Shown here in pieces: positions 1-8,955 of a stretch of 64,000 nt of DNA; the first letter of the stretch is position 1; the number at the start of each line of letters is the position of its first letter. Both the position numbers and the translations under genes were made by a program. The stretch lies in NCBI RefSeq assembly GCF_900115695.1, contig NZ_FOXK01000002.1, positions 62,001 through 126,000 on the forward strand, in the 5' to 3' direction. The DNA comes from Ectopseudomonas toyotomiensis. Lineage in GTDB: Bacteria > Pseudomonadota > Gammaproteobacteria > Pseudomonadales > Pseudomonadaceae. Below the pieces are notes generated by a model, which was not told where the DNA came from, made no database searches, and was given only the letters and a program-made list of their open reading frames with translations.

Positions 1-379
1 TGCGCAGCAGATCGTCGATGCGCCGCTCGCGCTCGGCAGCGTCCTGGCCGAACAGGCGGCCAAAGAAGTCCAGGTTCTCGAACACCGACAGTGTCGGATA
101 GAGGTTCTTGCCCAGGCCCTGCGGCATATAGGCGATATGCGGGCAGACACGGCGGCGATGGCGGGCATCGGCCATGTCACCACCGAGCACCTCGATGTTG
201 CCTTCCTGAATCTTGCGCGCACCGGCGATCAGCGCCAGCATACTGGACTTGCCGACGCCGTCCGGACCGATCAGGCCGACCATGCGACGCTCTGGCAACT
301 GCAGATCCACCTTCTGTAGGGCCTGGGTCTGGCCGTAGCGCAGGCCGACGCCAGCCAGGCGTGCGACCGGGGCGTTCAT
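1..379 (-). CDS. rbbA: RbbA-type ABC transporter ATP-binding protein, N-terminal part (cut by window edge)
   Basis: The first 126 residues are present; the rest lies beyond the left edge. The Walker A motif GPDGVGKS is at residues 38-45, and a Q-loop region reading [10 protein letters not shown] follows near residue 94. Both match the first ATPase domain of E. coli RbbA (ribosome-associated ATPase, a large fusion of two ATPase domains and a membrane region). The ATG overlaps the stop of the HlyD-family gene by 4 bp, so the two are translationally coupled. The pairing matches the E. coli yhiI-rbbA-yhhJ exporter-like set. Substrate is unknown. A plain drug-efflux ATPase is the alternative; the close motif match favours RbbA. 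Confidence 0.85.
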   Translation of the reverse strand, partial: MNAPVARLAGVGLRYGQTQALQKVDLQLPERRMVGLIGPDGVGKSSMLALIAGARKIQEGNIEVLGGDMADARHRRRVCPHIAYMPQGLGKNLYPTLSVFENLDFFGRLFGQDAAERERRIDDLLR

Positions 380-1443
380 TGCGGAACCTTGATCGCCAGA
401 TGCGTGGGCCACTCGGCGTCAGGATCGAGGCGCAGGTAGGCCATGCCTGGTACGCCGGTCTTGACCTGCTGCAGGTGTTTGCTCAGCAGCTCGGGGTCGA
501 TGCGCGCCTTTACCCGGAACATCAGCTTCTCGCGTTCGCTGGCGGTTTCCACGGTCTTCGGCGTGAACTGGGCGACGCTGGCGACATAGCTGACCTTGGC
601 TGGAATCACGTATTGCGGTGCGGCGTCGATCACCAGGCGCACCTCGCTGCCCAACGCGACGCGACCTGCCTGGCGCTCGGGCAGGAAGAAGGTCATGTAG
701 ACGTCGGTCAGATCCACCAGGTTGAGCAGCTTGCCGCCGGCACCGAGCACTTCGCCGGGTTGAGTGACGCGGTATTGCACGCGGCCGGCGCGTGGTGCCT
801 TGAGCTGGCTGTCGTCGATGTCCACCTGCAGCCTCTCGACGCTGGCGCGGGCCGCTTCGGTGGCCGATTGCGCTTCGATGGCCTGCGACTGGGCTGCAGC
901 TATGCCGGCCTCGGCCGAGCTGACCTGAGCGCGCGCGGCGGCCAGCGCGGCCTCGGCACTCTGCAGGCGGGCCAGGTCGTCATCCAACGTCTGCTGAGGC
1001 AGGGCGTTGCGCTTGACCAGCGTGGCGCTGCGCGCGTGACGTTTGCGCGCGGCATCCAGCTCCGCCTGGCGTTGGTGCACCACGGCCTCGGCGGCAAGTT
1101 TTTCGCTTTGACGCAGGCTGATCTGGCTGGCGGCGGTGATCTGGCCATTCTCTGCCTGACGCAACTGGGCACGGGCCTGGGCCAGTTGGGCTTCGAGCAC
1201 CTGGGTGTCCATGCGGGCGAGAATCTGGCCGGGCTCGACGAAGTCACCTTCGTCGACTTCGATGCTGGCGACGCGCCCGGCTAGTTTGGTCGCCACATCC
1301 ACTTCGGTGGCTTCGATGCGCCCGTTACCGCTGGCGAACCCCTCGCCCAGCCCCGCTGGGCGCAGTTGCCACCAGGCTGCGGCCGCCAGCAAGGCCAGGC
1401 TGGCGGCGATCAGATAGGGCAGGCGGCGTTTTGCGTTGGTCAT
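376..1443 (-). CDS. HlyD-family periplasmic adaptor (YhiI-like) of the RbbA exporter
   Basis: A 355-residue membrane-fusion protein. One N-terminal membrane anchor (about residues 9-27) is followed by a split biotinyl-lipoyl domain (first half near residues 40-70 with [11 protein letters not shown]) and an alanine/glutamine-rich coiled-coil hairpin (about 70-200). A beta-barrel region with a [11 protein letters not shown] turn follows. Such proteins link an inner-membrane ABC pump to the outer membrane. The start MTNAKRR is chosen because residues upstream are not adaptor-like and a GGAAG ribosome site precedes it. It is cotranscribed with the downstream RbbA-like gene. An Anr-type box with a correctly spaced -10 lies about 80 bp upstream, suggesting induction at low oxygen. 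Confidence 0.9.
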   Translation of the reverse strand: MTNAKRRLPYLIAASLALLAAAAWWQLRPAGLGEGFASGNGRIEATEVDVATKLAGRVASIEVDEGDFVEPGQILARMDTQVLEAQLAQARAQLRQAENGQITAASQISLRQSEKLAAEAVVHQRQAELDAARKRHARSATLVKRNALPQQTLDDDLARLQSAEAALAAARAQVSSAEAGIAAAQSQAIEAQSATEAARASVERLQVDIDDSQLKAPRAGRVQYRVTQPGEVLGAGGKLLNLVDLTDVYMTFFLPERQAGRVALGSEVRLVIDAAPQYVIPAKVSYVASVAQFTPKTVETASEREKLMFRVKARIDPELLSKHLQQVKTGVPGMAYLRLDPDAEWPTHLAIKVPQ

Positions 1444-1492
1444 CTCGGCTTCCCTGTAGCGCCCCATGGCTGGGGGCTATCACGACATTTCC

Positions 1493-1534
1493 ATTGTCTG
1501 CCAGATGCGCCTCAGGGGGCTTGATGCAGGTCAA
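1493..1534 (-). promoter_or_regulatory. Anr/FNR-type promoter for the HlyD-RbbA genes
   Basis: The site TTGATGCAGGTCAA (1521-1534) fits the Anr consensus TTGAT-N4-ATCAA with one change. On the minus strand a GACAAT hexamer (1493-1498) puts the predicted start of transcription near 1486, which centres the box at about -41.5, the class II FNR/Anr position. The box lies inside the last codons of the upstream diguanylate cyclase gene. Confidence 0.6.
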
Positions 1535-3368
1535 GCGCGGGGGGCTGCCACAGGCAGGTTCGGTTGCGACCCTCATGCTTGGCACGATACAGCGCCTGAT
1601 CACCTTGGGCGAGCAGTTCGCCTGGCTGTTCGTCGCTCACTGGGTCGACCACCGTGATACCGATGCTCAGGGTCAGGTGGCCGAACGGGCTGGCCGGGTG
1701 ATGGATATCCAGGCTGGCGATGGCTGCATGGACGCGCGCGGCGACCTGCTCGGCACCCTCCAGATTAGTGTTGGCGAGAATGATCGCGAACTCCTCGCCA
1801 CCGTAGCGGCAGGCCGTATCGCCTTCGCGTTGCAGGCTGTCGCGCAGGGCTGCACTGACTCTGCGCAAGGCGTCGTCACCGGCGAGGTGGCCCAGTGCAT
1901 CGTTGTAGGCCTTGAAGTGGTCGATATCCAGCATCAGCAGCGCCAAAGGCGCGTTGAGGCGGCGCAGGCGGCGCCATTCGGCGAGCAGTTGCTGATCGAA
2001 GTAACGGCGGTTGTACAGCCCGGTCAGGCCGTCGAGCTGCGACAGGCGCTGCAGTTGCGCTTCCAGTTGCAGTCGCTCGCTGTTGTCGCGGGAAACGGCG
2101 ATCAGGTATTCGCGGTCATGCAGTTGCACCAACTGGGTGTTGATTTCGGCTGGTTGGCGACTGCCATCGCGGCGGATCAGCTCGCGCTGGAATATCCGCG
2201 AAAGGTTGTCGCGCTGCGCCTGGCGCGCCTGCTCCAGCCAGCGGTGGAAGCCTGGCAGAAGTTTCTCCGGATCATCGCGCAGCAACTCGGCGAACTGTTC
2301 AGGGCGATAGCCAAGCGTGGCGTAGGTGGCCTGATTCATATGCAGCAGCTCGCGGGTGCCGCTGTCGAAGATGAACAGCCCGTCATGGCTGGAGTCGGTC
2401 AGGTCCAGCACCAGCTGTAGACGCTCGCGGTTCTCGCGCAGGCGCTGCTCGGTCTCTTCGCGGCGTTCGGCCTCCAGCTTGAAACGGCGGTTGGCCAGTT
2501 GCAGGGCATGGGCGCGACGGCTGTTCTCCAACGCCAGGGCCAGGGCGGCGACCAGTAGCAGGCTGATCGCCAGGCTGGCGCCGAGCACCACGCCGGGCAA
2601 GGGCGACTCGAGCTGGTCGAGCAGTTGCTCGGTGGGGCTCAGGCGCAGGCTGAAGTCCTGATTGTTGAGCAGACTCAGGCCCAGTTGCAGGCTGTGTCGC
2701 GCATCGGTGTCCGCTGCGCCATGACGGAACAGGCTGTGACTGTTTTCCAGCAGTTCGAGGTTGAAGGCTTCGCGATCGATCTGGGTCAGCAACTGCAGCA
2801 TCAGCGGTTCGACGCGAAATACCCCCTGGAGGAAACCGTCGAACACCTTGGTACCGTCATGCTCACGGTACAGCGGTGTGTAGAGGACGAAGCCGCGTCC
2901 GCCCTGGACCAGATCGAAGCTGTTGGAGAAACGCTGTTCGCCGCTCTCGCGAGCCTCCATCGCCAGTGGGTAATTGGGGTGCTCCGGGTCCAGGCGAAAA
3001 TTCAGCGCCGCTTCGTTGCCGGCCACCGGTAGCAGCCAGCGCATGCGTAGATCGTCGCCGACCCACTGGATTGATTGATAGGCGGGAAAGCCTCGCAGTA
3101 CACGCTCCACCTCCTCACCCCAACTGGCATGCGGCAGGCGGCCCAGGCTGTTCCACAAGCGGGCGATGCGCTCGAGGCTGGCCACCTCCAGGTGCAGCGT
3201 GCTCTCCAGCTGACGCGCCAGGCTGCGTGCCTGGTAGCCGATACGCTCATCGACACGCTGTTGCTGTACGGCCTCGATCTGACGCCAAAGCAGAACGCTG
3301 GCGCCGCTCAGCACCAGTAACAGGAACGCCAGCGCAAGTCGCGCCGGCCAGGGGGAGGATGCCGGCAT
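1512..3368 (-). CDS. Membrane-bound sensor diguanylate cyclase (CHASE-like, PAS, GGDEF)
   Basis: A 618-residue protein that should make cyclic di-GMP from two GTP. Order: N-terminal membrane helix (about 8-26), periplasmic CHASE-like sensor region (GRGFVLYTPLY), second membrane helix ending near residue 285, PAS domain, then a GGDEF domain. The signature is GGEEF at residues 523-527, an active form. An RxxD inhibitory site (REGD) lies exactly five residues before it, so product inhibition is expected. The start MPASSPWP follows a good AGGAG ribosome site; an in-frame ATG 28 codons upstream lacks one. The signal sensed is not evident. Confidence 0.92.
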   Translation of the reverse strand: MPASSPWPARLALAFLLLVLSGASVLLWRQIEAVQQQRVDERIGYQARSLARQLESTLHLEVASLERIARLWNSLGRLPHASWGEEVERVLRGFPAYQSIQWVGDDLRMRWLLPVAGNEAALNFRLDPEHPNYPLAMEARESGEQRFSNSFDLVQGGRGFVLYTPLYREHDGTKVFDGFLQGVFRVEPLMLQLLTQIDREAFNLELLENSHSLFRHGAADTDARHSLQLGLSLLNNQDFSLRLSPTEQLLDQLESPLPGVVLGASLAISLLLVAALALALENSRRAHALQLANRRFKLEAERREETEQRLRENRERLQLVLDLTDSSHDGLFIFDSGTRELLHMNQATYATLGYRPEQFAELLRDDPEKLLPGFHRWLEQARQAQRDNLSRIFQRELIRRDGSRQPAEINTQLVQLHDREYLIAVSRDNSERLQLEAQLQRLSQLDGLTGLYNRRYFDQQLLAEWRRLRRLNAPLALLMLDIDHFKAYNDALGHLAGDDALRRVSAALRDSLQREGDTACRYGGEEFAIILANTNLEGAEQVAARVHAAIASLDIHHPASPFGHLTLSIGITVVDPVSDEQPGELLAQGDQALYRAKHEGRNRTCLWQPPALDLHQAP

Positions 3369-3417
3369 GGAAAAACTCCTAGGCTCTGTGTCGTGATAGC
3401 ACAGTGCCGCATGCGAC

Positions 3418-3867
3418 TCAACGCATGGCGAGAATTGCTGTCCATTCGGCATCGCTCACCGGCATCACCGACAGGCGACTGCCCCGTTGTACCAACGCAA
3501 GTTCGGCCAGTAGCGGATTGTTCTTCAGTTGCTGCAGCGCCAGCACCTCGTCGAAGGCTTCGTCGAACTCGACGTCCAGAGCGCTCCAGGGGTTCTTCTC
3601 GGTACTGGCCTTGGGATCGTGATAGTGGCTTTGCGGGTCCAGCGCGGTGGGGTCCGGGTAGATCTCGCCGGCAATACGTGCAATACCGGCGATGCCGGGT
3701 TGTGGGCAGCTGGAGTGATAGAAGAAGAACAGATCGCCCGGCTTCATTGCGCGCATGAAGTTGCGCGCCTGGTAATTGCGTACGCCATCCCAGCGCGTTT
3801 TGCCCAGTCGTTGCAGGTCGTGGATGGACAATTCATCGGGTTCGGACTTCATCAGCCAATAAGGCAT
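3418..3867 (-). CDS. EVE-domain protein (thymocyte nuclear protein 1 / YtfJ-like fold)
   Basis: A 149-residue single-domain protein opening with MPYWLMKSEPDELSI and containing TRWDGVRNYQARNFM and GDLFFFYHSS, the hallmark blocks of the bacterial EVE family. EVE domains are PUA-like and bind modified bases in DNA or RNA; the cellular role in Pseudomonas is not established. The start is the ATG that gives the family's normal N-terminus; an in-frame ATG 28 codons upstream gives a basic tail with no family similarity. It reads toward the diguanylate cyclase gene, 49 bp away. Confidence 0.85.
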   Translation of the reverse strand: MPYWLMKSEPDELSIHDLQRLGKTRWDGVRNYQARNFMRAMKPGDLFFFYHSSCPQPGIAGIARIAGEIYPDPTALDPQSHYHDPKASTEKNPWSALDVEFDEAFDEVLALQQLKNNPLLAELALVQRGSRLSVMPVSDAEWTAILAMR

Positions 3868-4061
3868 GAACTTTGCTCCTGCAGGTCTGTCCGTAAGCGG
3901 ACGCTCGTTTGAGGGATATCTCCGACGGCCGGTTGGCGCCGGAAATTGCACAGTGCTTGGCGCTGACGGAAAATGCCCGGCTTAACGCTTGGCGCCGTCG
4001 TATTGCACACAACAATAACGCGCGACCAACGCGCGCATTGCCTTGAAGGGGGAGGCAATAG

Positions 4062-4193
4062 ATGAAACGTAAGCCAGATCTTTTGTGGGTTCTCGTCGTA
4101 CTGTTCAGCCTGGGCGTGGTTACCACGGGTTACACCCAGAGCCTTTGGGAGCGCCAGAGCGAAGCTCCGATCAATGTAACGCAGCAGCCCTGA
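4062..4193 (+). CDS. Small single-pass membrane protein, 43 residues
   Basis: The reading frame MKRKPDLLWVLVVLFSLGVV... has a basic N-terminus, one hydrophobic helix (about residues 7-24) and a short polar tail ending NVTQQP. A very strong GGGGGAGG ribosome site lies 7 bases before the ATG, which is the main reason to call it. No known function is recognised. It sits alone between the divergent EVE gene and the convergent fau gene. Confidence 0.7.
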   Translation: MKRKPDLLWVLVVLFSLGVVTTGYTQSLWERQSEAPINVTQQP

Positions 4194-4247
4194 TTCGCGG
4201 ACTGCCAGCGTAAGCGCCGCAGGGAACGCGGTGCCGCATCTTTCGAT

Positions 4248-4844
4248 TCAATACCACGCCTTGTCCGTCACCGTTGCCTGCAAGGGCACGTCCCAGCTGG
4301 CCATCGCCAGTTCTTCCACGCGCTGACACTCATGCGCCAGGCCCAGTAGTGTCGGCATGTGCCAATTTTTGCGCATGCGCAGATAAGCCAGGCTGCGGTC
4401 GTAGAACCCGCCGCCCATACCCAGGCGCCCGCCGCGATCATCGAAGCCCACCAGCGGTAGCAGCACCAGATCCAGCGCCCAGACCTTGCGTTGGCGCTTG
4501 GGCTGCGTGCGTGGCTCAAGGATGCGAAAGCGATTGCTCGCCAGTTTCTCGTGCTGGCTGACGCGCTGAAACACCATCTTGGTGCGCGGCCAGGCGCTGA
4601 GCACCGGCAGGTAGGTGTGTTTGCCGCGCTTGTGTGCGGCGGCCAGCAAAGGCCTTGGGTCGATTTCGCCATCGTTGGGCAGGTACAGGGCAATATGCCT
4701 GGCGCGGCGAAACTGCGGGCTTTGTGCCAACTGACGATACAGGTTACGTGCGGCAAGACGTTGCTGGCTGCGGCTGAGTGCGCGACGACGCTGGCGCAGC
4801 ACGCGGCGCAGTTGCGGGCGACTGAGAGTGGCGGGCGTAGTCAT
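4248..4844 (-). CDS. fau: 5-formyltetrahydrofolate cyclo-ligase
   Basis: A 198-residue enzyme that converts 5-formyl-THF to 5,10-methenyl-THF using ATP. Family marks are the arginine-rich N-terminus (RRVLRQRRRALS), the substrate/nucleotide segment LPNDGEIDPRPLL and the glycine-rich loop GFDDRGGRLGMGGGFYDR near residue 135. It lies just downstream of 6S RNA and zapA on the same strand. The zapA-ssrS-fau order is conserved widely in gammaproteobacteria and supports the calls of all three. Purine and one-carbon metabolism is the physiological context. Confidence 0.95.
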   Translation of the reverse strand: MTTPATLSRPQLRRVLRQRRRALSRSQQRLAARNLYRQLAQSPQFRRARHIALYLPNDGEIDPRPLLAAAHKRGKHTYLPVLSAWPRTKMVFQRVSQHEKLASNRFRILEPRTQPKRQRKVWALDLVLLPLVGFDDRGGRLGMGGGFYDRSLAYLRMRKNWHMPTLLGLAHECQRVEELAMASWDVPLQATVTDKAWY

Positions 4845-4899
4845 GAAAGGAAGTTTGGACGAGGCGGGTAGCAGCGCTGAAGGTCACTGCTGGACATGA

Positions 4900-5078
4900 T
4901 GACTTCCCGGCGTGCCGCTGTCGGTTTAGCCCTTGAACCCGAAAGTTCAAGGTGGAGGTTGCAGGAGGCGTTAAGGCTTTCCGTCAGGCGGACATGCACA
5001 CCGGCCCCAACGTGCAACCCCCGTGGTTGTGCGTATCGGCTCAGGGACATCACCGACTGGCGCACACCCCAGGAAGTT
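4900..5078 (-). ncRNA. ssrS: 6S RNA
   Basis: Called from position (between zapA and fau) and sequence. The minus strand has the Pseudomonas 6S blocks GCCAGTCGGTGATGTCCCTG and GTGTGCATGTCCGCC. It also has CTTGAACTTTCGGGTTCAAG hairpin arms, and CTTCC/GGAAG closing ends. A TATACT -10 hexamer at 5085-5090 sets the 5' end near 5078; the 3' end near 4900 is estimated from the closing stem, giving about 179 nt. 6S RNA mimics an open promoter and sequesters sigma-70 RNA polymerase in stationary phase. Confidence 0.9.
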
Positions 5079-5145
5079 GCGCCCAGTATACCCGAACAGA
5101 GGGTCTGCGGGGCGGCCTGCGACGAACTGGCAGGCATGACGGTGC

Positions 5146-5451
5146 TCAGGAGCTCGGGTCGTCGGCCAGTGCATGGTCGACACGATCGAGCAGGTCGCGC
5201 ACCTGCTGGCGGGTGGAATTGGCGTCCTGATCCAGGCGCTGCTGCTTGTGCAGCAGGTCGTGGGTGATGTTCAAGGCTGCCATCACGGCGACGCGGTCGG
5301 CACCTATCACTTTGCCGCTGGTACGGATCTCGCGCATCTTGCCGTCCAGGTAGCGAGCCGCGCTTTCCAGATTGGCGCGTTCGTCCTGCGGGCAGGCGAT
5401 GCAATATTCTTTGTCCAGAATATGGACGGTCACGGTGTTCGACTGGGTCAT
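5146..5451 (-). CDS. zapA: Cell division protein ZapA
   Basis: A 101-residue protein that binds and bundles FtsZ at the division ring. The N-terminal globular part starts with TVTVHILDKEYCIACP and contains ESAARYLDGKMREIR; the C-terminal half is a coiled coil (LLHKQQRLDQDANSTRQQ) used for tetramer formation. Its ATG overlaps the stop of the upstream coiled-coil gene (ATGA), and 6S RNA follows about 70 bp downstream. Confidence 0.95.
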   Translation of the reverse strand: MTQSNTVTVHILDKEYCIACPQDERANLESAARYLDGKMREIRTSGKVIGADRVAVMAALNITHDLLHKQQRLDQDANSTRQQVRDLLDRVDHALADDPSS

Positions 5452-5657
5452 GAGTCCTGCTCCAGGGCTTTAAGGCGCGAAATCATCGATTCGACCTTGT
5501 GCCGGGCCATTTCGTTCTTTTCGATCAGATGGGCGCGTTCCTCACGCCAGGCCTGTTCGTTCGCCAGCAGGAGTCGGTTGTGAGCCTTTAGCTGCTCGAC
5601 ACGCTGGATCAGCAGTTCCAGCTTGGCGGTCAATGCGTGCAGATCGGCGTCTTCCAT
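5448..5657 (-). CDS. Small coiled-coil protein of the TIGR02449 type (ZapB-like)
   Basis: A 69-residue, almost entirely helical protein (LTAKLELLIQRVEQL, then EKNEMARHKVESMI) with heptad spacing over nearly its whole length. Such proteins sit directly before zapA in Pseudomonas. The 4-bp overlap with zapA indicates coupled translation and a likely role at the division ring, but no direct function is known. Resemblance to ZapB is in size and coiled-coil character only. Confidence 0.85.
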   Translation of the reverse strand: MEDADLHALTAKLELLIQRVEQLKAHNRLLLANEQAWREERAHLIEKNEMARHKVESMISRLKALEQDS

Positions 5658-5847
5658 GGGCTCTCGCTATGGGATGGCTGGCTGGACTGTATAGGCCTGT
5701 CCCGGTTACGGGTCAAACCCAGATAGCAGTGGTGTGATGCAGATGGCGGCATCACCCCGGCGGCCTCGGATGGTCTTGCCGCGTCTGCCGGTGCTAGGAT
5801 ACGAGGCCTCCATTCTAGAGATTGCGCCGCCTGGCGCCTAGCTATCT

Positions 5848-6402
5848 ATGTCGATTCCAAGCTCTCCCTACGCCGCCTTCGCCGCTCTGCTCAATAGCGC
5901 CGGGCATTCCGTTTCCCCTGCCGAACTGCACGGCCTGCTGCTTGGTCGCAGCTGTGCTGGCGCTGGCTTCGACGCCGATGCCTGGCTGCTCGACGCGGCC
6001 GACCTGCTTGGTGGCGAGCCTCAGGACAACGTGCGCCAGGCGCTGATCGGCCTGCAGGAAATGGTCAAGGGTGAGCTGTGCAGCGAAGACGTCACCGTGG
6101 TGCTGCTGTTGCCGGATGACGAAACCCCGCTGGCGCAGCGCGCGGTCGCTCTGGGGCAGTGGTGTCAGGGCTTTCTCGGTGGCTTCGGCCTGACCGCTCG
6201 TGACGGTGCGCTGAGTGCCGAAGCCATGGAAGTGTTGCAGGATCTCTCCGCCATCGCCCAGGTGCAGAGTGCACTGGAAGAATCGGAGGATGGCGAGAGC
6301 GACTACATGGAGGTGATGGAATACCTGCGTGTGGCACCGCTGTTGCTGTTCACCGAGTGCGCCAAGCCTGCGGCACCTGCTGCTAAACCGTCCCTGCACT
6401 GA
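5848..6402 (+). CDS. ygfB: YgfB/YecA (UPF0149) family protein
   Basis: A 184-residue acidic protein with the family core [23 protein letters not shown] and the C-terminal segment [27 protein letters not shown]. It is the first gene of the pepP-ubiH-ubiI operon, the conserved ygfB-pepP-ubiH-ubiI order. In P. aeruginosa YgfB is reported to affect expression of the ampDh3 amidase and beta-lactam tolerance. The ATG is preceded by a weak ribosome site. A poor promoter-like pair (TTGCCG at 5776, GATACG at 5798) lies upstream. Confidence 0.9.
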   Translation: MSIPSSPYAAFAALLNSAGHSVSPAELHGLLLGRSCAGAGFDADAWLLDAADLLGGEPQDNVRQALIGLQEMVKGELCSEDVTVVLLLPDDETPLAQRAVALGQWCQGFLGGFGLTARDGALSAEAMEVLQDLSAIAQVQSALEESEDGESDYMEVMEYLRVAPLLLFTECAKPAAPAAKPSLH

Positions 6403-6421
6403 TTTTTCGTCGGAGCCTGCC

Positions 6422-7756
6422 TTGATCAGCATCCCCAAGTCCGAATATGCCCGTCGGCGCAAGGCGCTGATGGCGCAGATGGAACCCAACAGCATCGCCA
6501 TTCTGCCGGCGGCGCCGGTGTATATCCGCAATCGTGACGTCGAGCATGTGTACCGTCAGGACAGCGATTTCCAGTACCTCACCGGTTTTCCCGAGCCGGA
6601 AGCGGTGATGGCGCTGATTCCTGGGCGCGAGCATGGTGAATATGTGCTGTTCTGCCGCGAGCGTGATCCCGAGCGCGAGTTGTGGGATGGCCTGCGTGCC
6701 GGCCAGGACGGTGCGATCAGCCAGTTTGGCGCCGACGATGCTTTCCCCATTGGCGATATCGACGACATCCTGCCGGGGCTGATCGAAGGCCGCGAACGTG
6801 TCTATTACGCCATCGGCAGCAATCAAGAGTTCGATCATCGGCTGATGGAGTGGGTCAACCACATCCGCGCCAAGGCGCGCCAGGGCGCTATGCCGCCAAA
6901 CGAATTCGTCGCCCTCAACCACCTGCTGCACGACATGCGCCTGTACAAATCGGCCGCCGAAGTGAAGGTGATGAAGGAAGCTGCCGAGATCAGTGCGCGC
7001 GCTCATATCCGTGCGATGCAGGCGAGTCGCGCCGGCCTGTTCGAATATCACCTGGAAGCCGAGCTGGACTACGAATTCCGCAAGGGTGGGGCGAAGATGC
7101 CGGCCTATGGCAGCATCGTCGCCGCCGGCCGCAATGCCTGCATCCTGCACTACCGCGAGAATGACGCGGCGCTCAAGGACGGCGATCTGGTGCTGATCGA
7201 CGCCGGCTGCGAGATCGACTGCTACGCCAGCGACATCACCCGTACCTTCCCGGTCAGCGGCAGGTTTTCGCCCGAGCAGAAGGCTATCTACGAACTGGTG
7301 CTCAAGGCCAACGAGGAGGCATTCAAGTTCATAGCTCCAGGCCGGCACTGGAACGAGGCCCATGAGGCTACCGTGCGGGTGATCACTGCCGGCCTGGTCG
7401 ATCTGGGTCTGCTTGAGGGAGATGTTGACGAGCTGATCGCCAGCGAAGCCTACAAGCCTTTCTATATGCATCGCGCCGGCCACTGGCTGGGCATGGATGT
7501 GCATGACGTCGGCGACTACAAGGTCGGCGGGCAGTGGCGCGTGCTGGAGGTCGGCATGGCGATGACCGTCGAACCAGGCATCTATATCGCCCCTGACAAC
7601 GACAAGGTCGCCAAGAAGTGGCGCGGCATCGGCGTGCGCATCGAGGACGACGTGGTCGTGACCAAGAAGGGCTGCGAGATTCTCACCAATGGGGTGCCCA
7701 AGACCGTTGCCGAGATCGAGGCACTGATGGCGGCCGCTCGCACCGAGGCGGCCTGA
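6422..7756 (+). CDS. pepP: Xaa-Pro aminopeptidase
   Basis: A 444-residue cytosolic metallopeptidase that removes an N-terminal residue preceding proline. The creatinase-like N-terminal domain is followed by a pita-bread catalytic domain. Metal ligands visible are the two aspartates in LIDAGCEIDCYASDITRTF, the histidine in MHRAGHWLGMDVHDVG, and glutamates in MTVEPGIYI and GVRIEDDVVV. The start is a TTG giving (M)ISIPKSEYARRRKAL, preceded by CGGAG; no ATG gives the proper N-terminus. The ubiH ATG follows its stop by 4 bases. Confidence 0.95.
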   Translation: MISIPKSEYARRRKALMAQMEPNSIAILPAAPVYIRNRDVEHVYRQDSDFQYLTGFPEPEAVMALIPGREHGEYVLFCRERDPERELWDGLRAGQDGAISQFGADDAFPIGDIDDILPGLIEGRERVYYAIGSNQEFDHRLMEWVNHIRAKARQGAMPPNEFVALNHLLHDMRLYKSAAEVKVMKEAAEISARAHIRAMQASRAGLFEYHLEAELDYEFRKGGAKMPAYGSIVAAGRNACILHYRENDAALKDGDLVLIDAGCEIDCYASDITRTFPVSGRFSPEQKAIYELVLKANEEAFKFIAPGRHWNEAHEATVRVITAGLVDLGLLEGDVDELIASEAYKPFYMHRAGHWLGMDVHDVGDYKVGGQWRVLEVGMAMTVEPGIYIAPDNDKVAKKWRGIGVRIEDDVVVTKKGCEILTNGVPKTVAEIEALMAAARTEAA

Positions 7757-7760
7757 GCCC

Positions 7761-8945
7761 ATGTCACGCATACAGCTGGCCATTATCGGCGGCGGCCTGG
7801 TGGGTGCCAGCCTGGCACTGGCGCTGCAGGACACGGCGCGTCAGCGTGGTTGGCGCATCGCCCTGATCGAACCCTTCGCCCCAGGCAGCGAATACCAGCC
7901 CAGCTATGACGCGCGCTCTACCGCGCTGTCCTATGGCAGCCGGTTGATCTACGAGCGCCTGGGCCTGTGGCAGAGCATTGCCCAGCGGGCCGAGCCGATT
8001 CAGCAGATTCATGTGTCTGACCGCGGCCGCTTCGGTGCCACGCGCCTGCAGGCCATCGAGGAAGGCGTGCCGGCGCTCGGTTACGTAGCTGAGAACGCCT
8101 GGCTCGGCCATTGTCTGTGGCAGGCGCTGGATCAGGATGTGATCGAGTGGCGTTGCCCGGCCGAAGTGGTCGGCATGCAGCGTCTCGACGATGGCTATCG
8201 CCTGACCCTGAACGACGAAACCTGCCTCGACTGCGACCTGGCGATTCTCGCTGATGGTGGGCGTTCCGGCCTGCGTGAGCAGCTTGGTATCGGCGTCAGC
8301 AGCAAGCCCTATGGGCAGAGTGCGCTGATTGCCAACGTCAGCCCGCTGGAGGCGCATCGCGGCCAGGCCTTCGAACGTTTCACCGATGATGGCCCGATGG
8401 CGCTGCTGCCCCTGAGCGACAACCGCTGCGCACTGGTCTGGACGCGCGCCGCGGCTGACGCCGAACGTCTGTTGCGCGCCAGCGAGTCAAGTTTTCTCAG
8501 CGAGTTGCAGCAGGCTTTCGGTTATCGCCTGGGTGCCTTGCGCCAGGTGGGTGCGCGGCATCTCTATCCGCTGAGCCTGGTCGAGGCGCAGGAGCAGGTG
8601 CGTCCGCATCTGGTGGTGCTGGGCAATGCCGCACACAGCCTGCACCCCATCGCCGGCCAGGGCTACAACCTGTCGTTGCGCGATACCCTGGCGCTGGCCG
8701 AGGTGCTGATCGGCAGCGAGGCAGCACTGGGCGATTTCGCCACCCTTCAGCGTTACCAGCAAAGGCAGCAGCTCGATCAGCAAATGACCGTCGGCTTCTC
8801 CGACCAGGTGACGCGCCTGTTCAGCAACGCGCAGCCGCTGCTGACCGCCGGGCGTAACCTGGGCCTGCTGGGCCTGGATCTGCTACCACCGGCCAAGCGC
8901 TGGTTCGCCCGCCAGGCGATGGGCATGGGCACGCGAAGTCTCTGA
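7761..8945 (+). CDS. ubiH: 2-octaprenyl-6-methoxyphenol hydroxylase (ubiquinone synthesis)
   Basis: A 394-residue FAD-dependent monooxygenase that adds a hydroxyl to the ubiquinone ring, needing O2. Motifs: dinucleotide-binding GGGLVGASLALAL near the N-terminus, the PHBH-family substrate region TDDGPMALLPL, and the second FAD motif LGNAAHSLHPIAGQGYNLS near residue 290. It lies between pepP and a paralogous hydroxylase. Assigned as UbiH rather than UbiI or UbiF by gene order, since ubiH follows pepP in E. coli and Pseudomonas. Confidence 0.92.
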   Translation: MSRIQLAIIGGGLVGASLALALQDTARQRGWRIALIEPFAPGSEYQPSYDARSTALSYGSRLIYERLGLWQSIAQRAEPIQQIHVSDRGRFGATRLQAIEEGVPALGYVAENAWLGHCLWQALDQDVIEWRCPAEVVGMQRLDDGYRLTLNDETCLDCDLAILADGGRSGLREQLGIGVSSKPYGQSALIANVSPLEAHRGQAFERFTDDGPMALLPLSDNRCALVWTRAAADAERLLRASESSFLSELQQAFGYRLGALRQVGARHLYPLSLVEAQEQVRPHLVVLGNAAHSLHPIAGQGYNLSLRDTLALAEVLIGSEAALGDFATLQRYQQRQQLDQQMTVGFSDQVTRLFSNAQPLLTAGRNLGLLGLDLLPPAKRWFARQAMGMGTRSL

Positions 8946-8955
8946 CAGCCAAGGA

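Noticed and set aside
5776..5803. Promoter for ygfB-pepP
   Set aside because: TTGCCG and GATACG are too weak a match to call as a separate feature.
6383..7834. 483-codon open frame on the minus strand
   Set aside because: Mirrors pepP; composition follows third-codon GC bias of the real gene.
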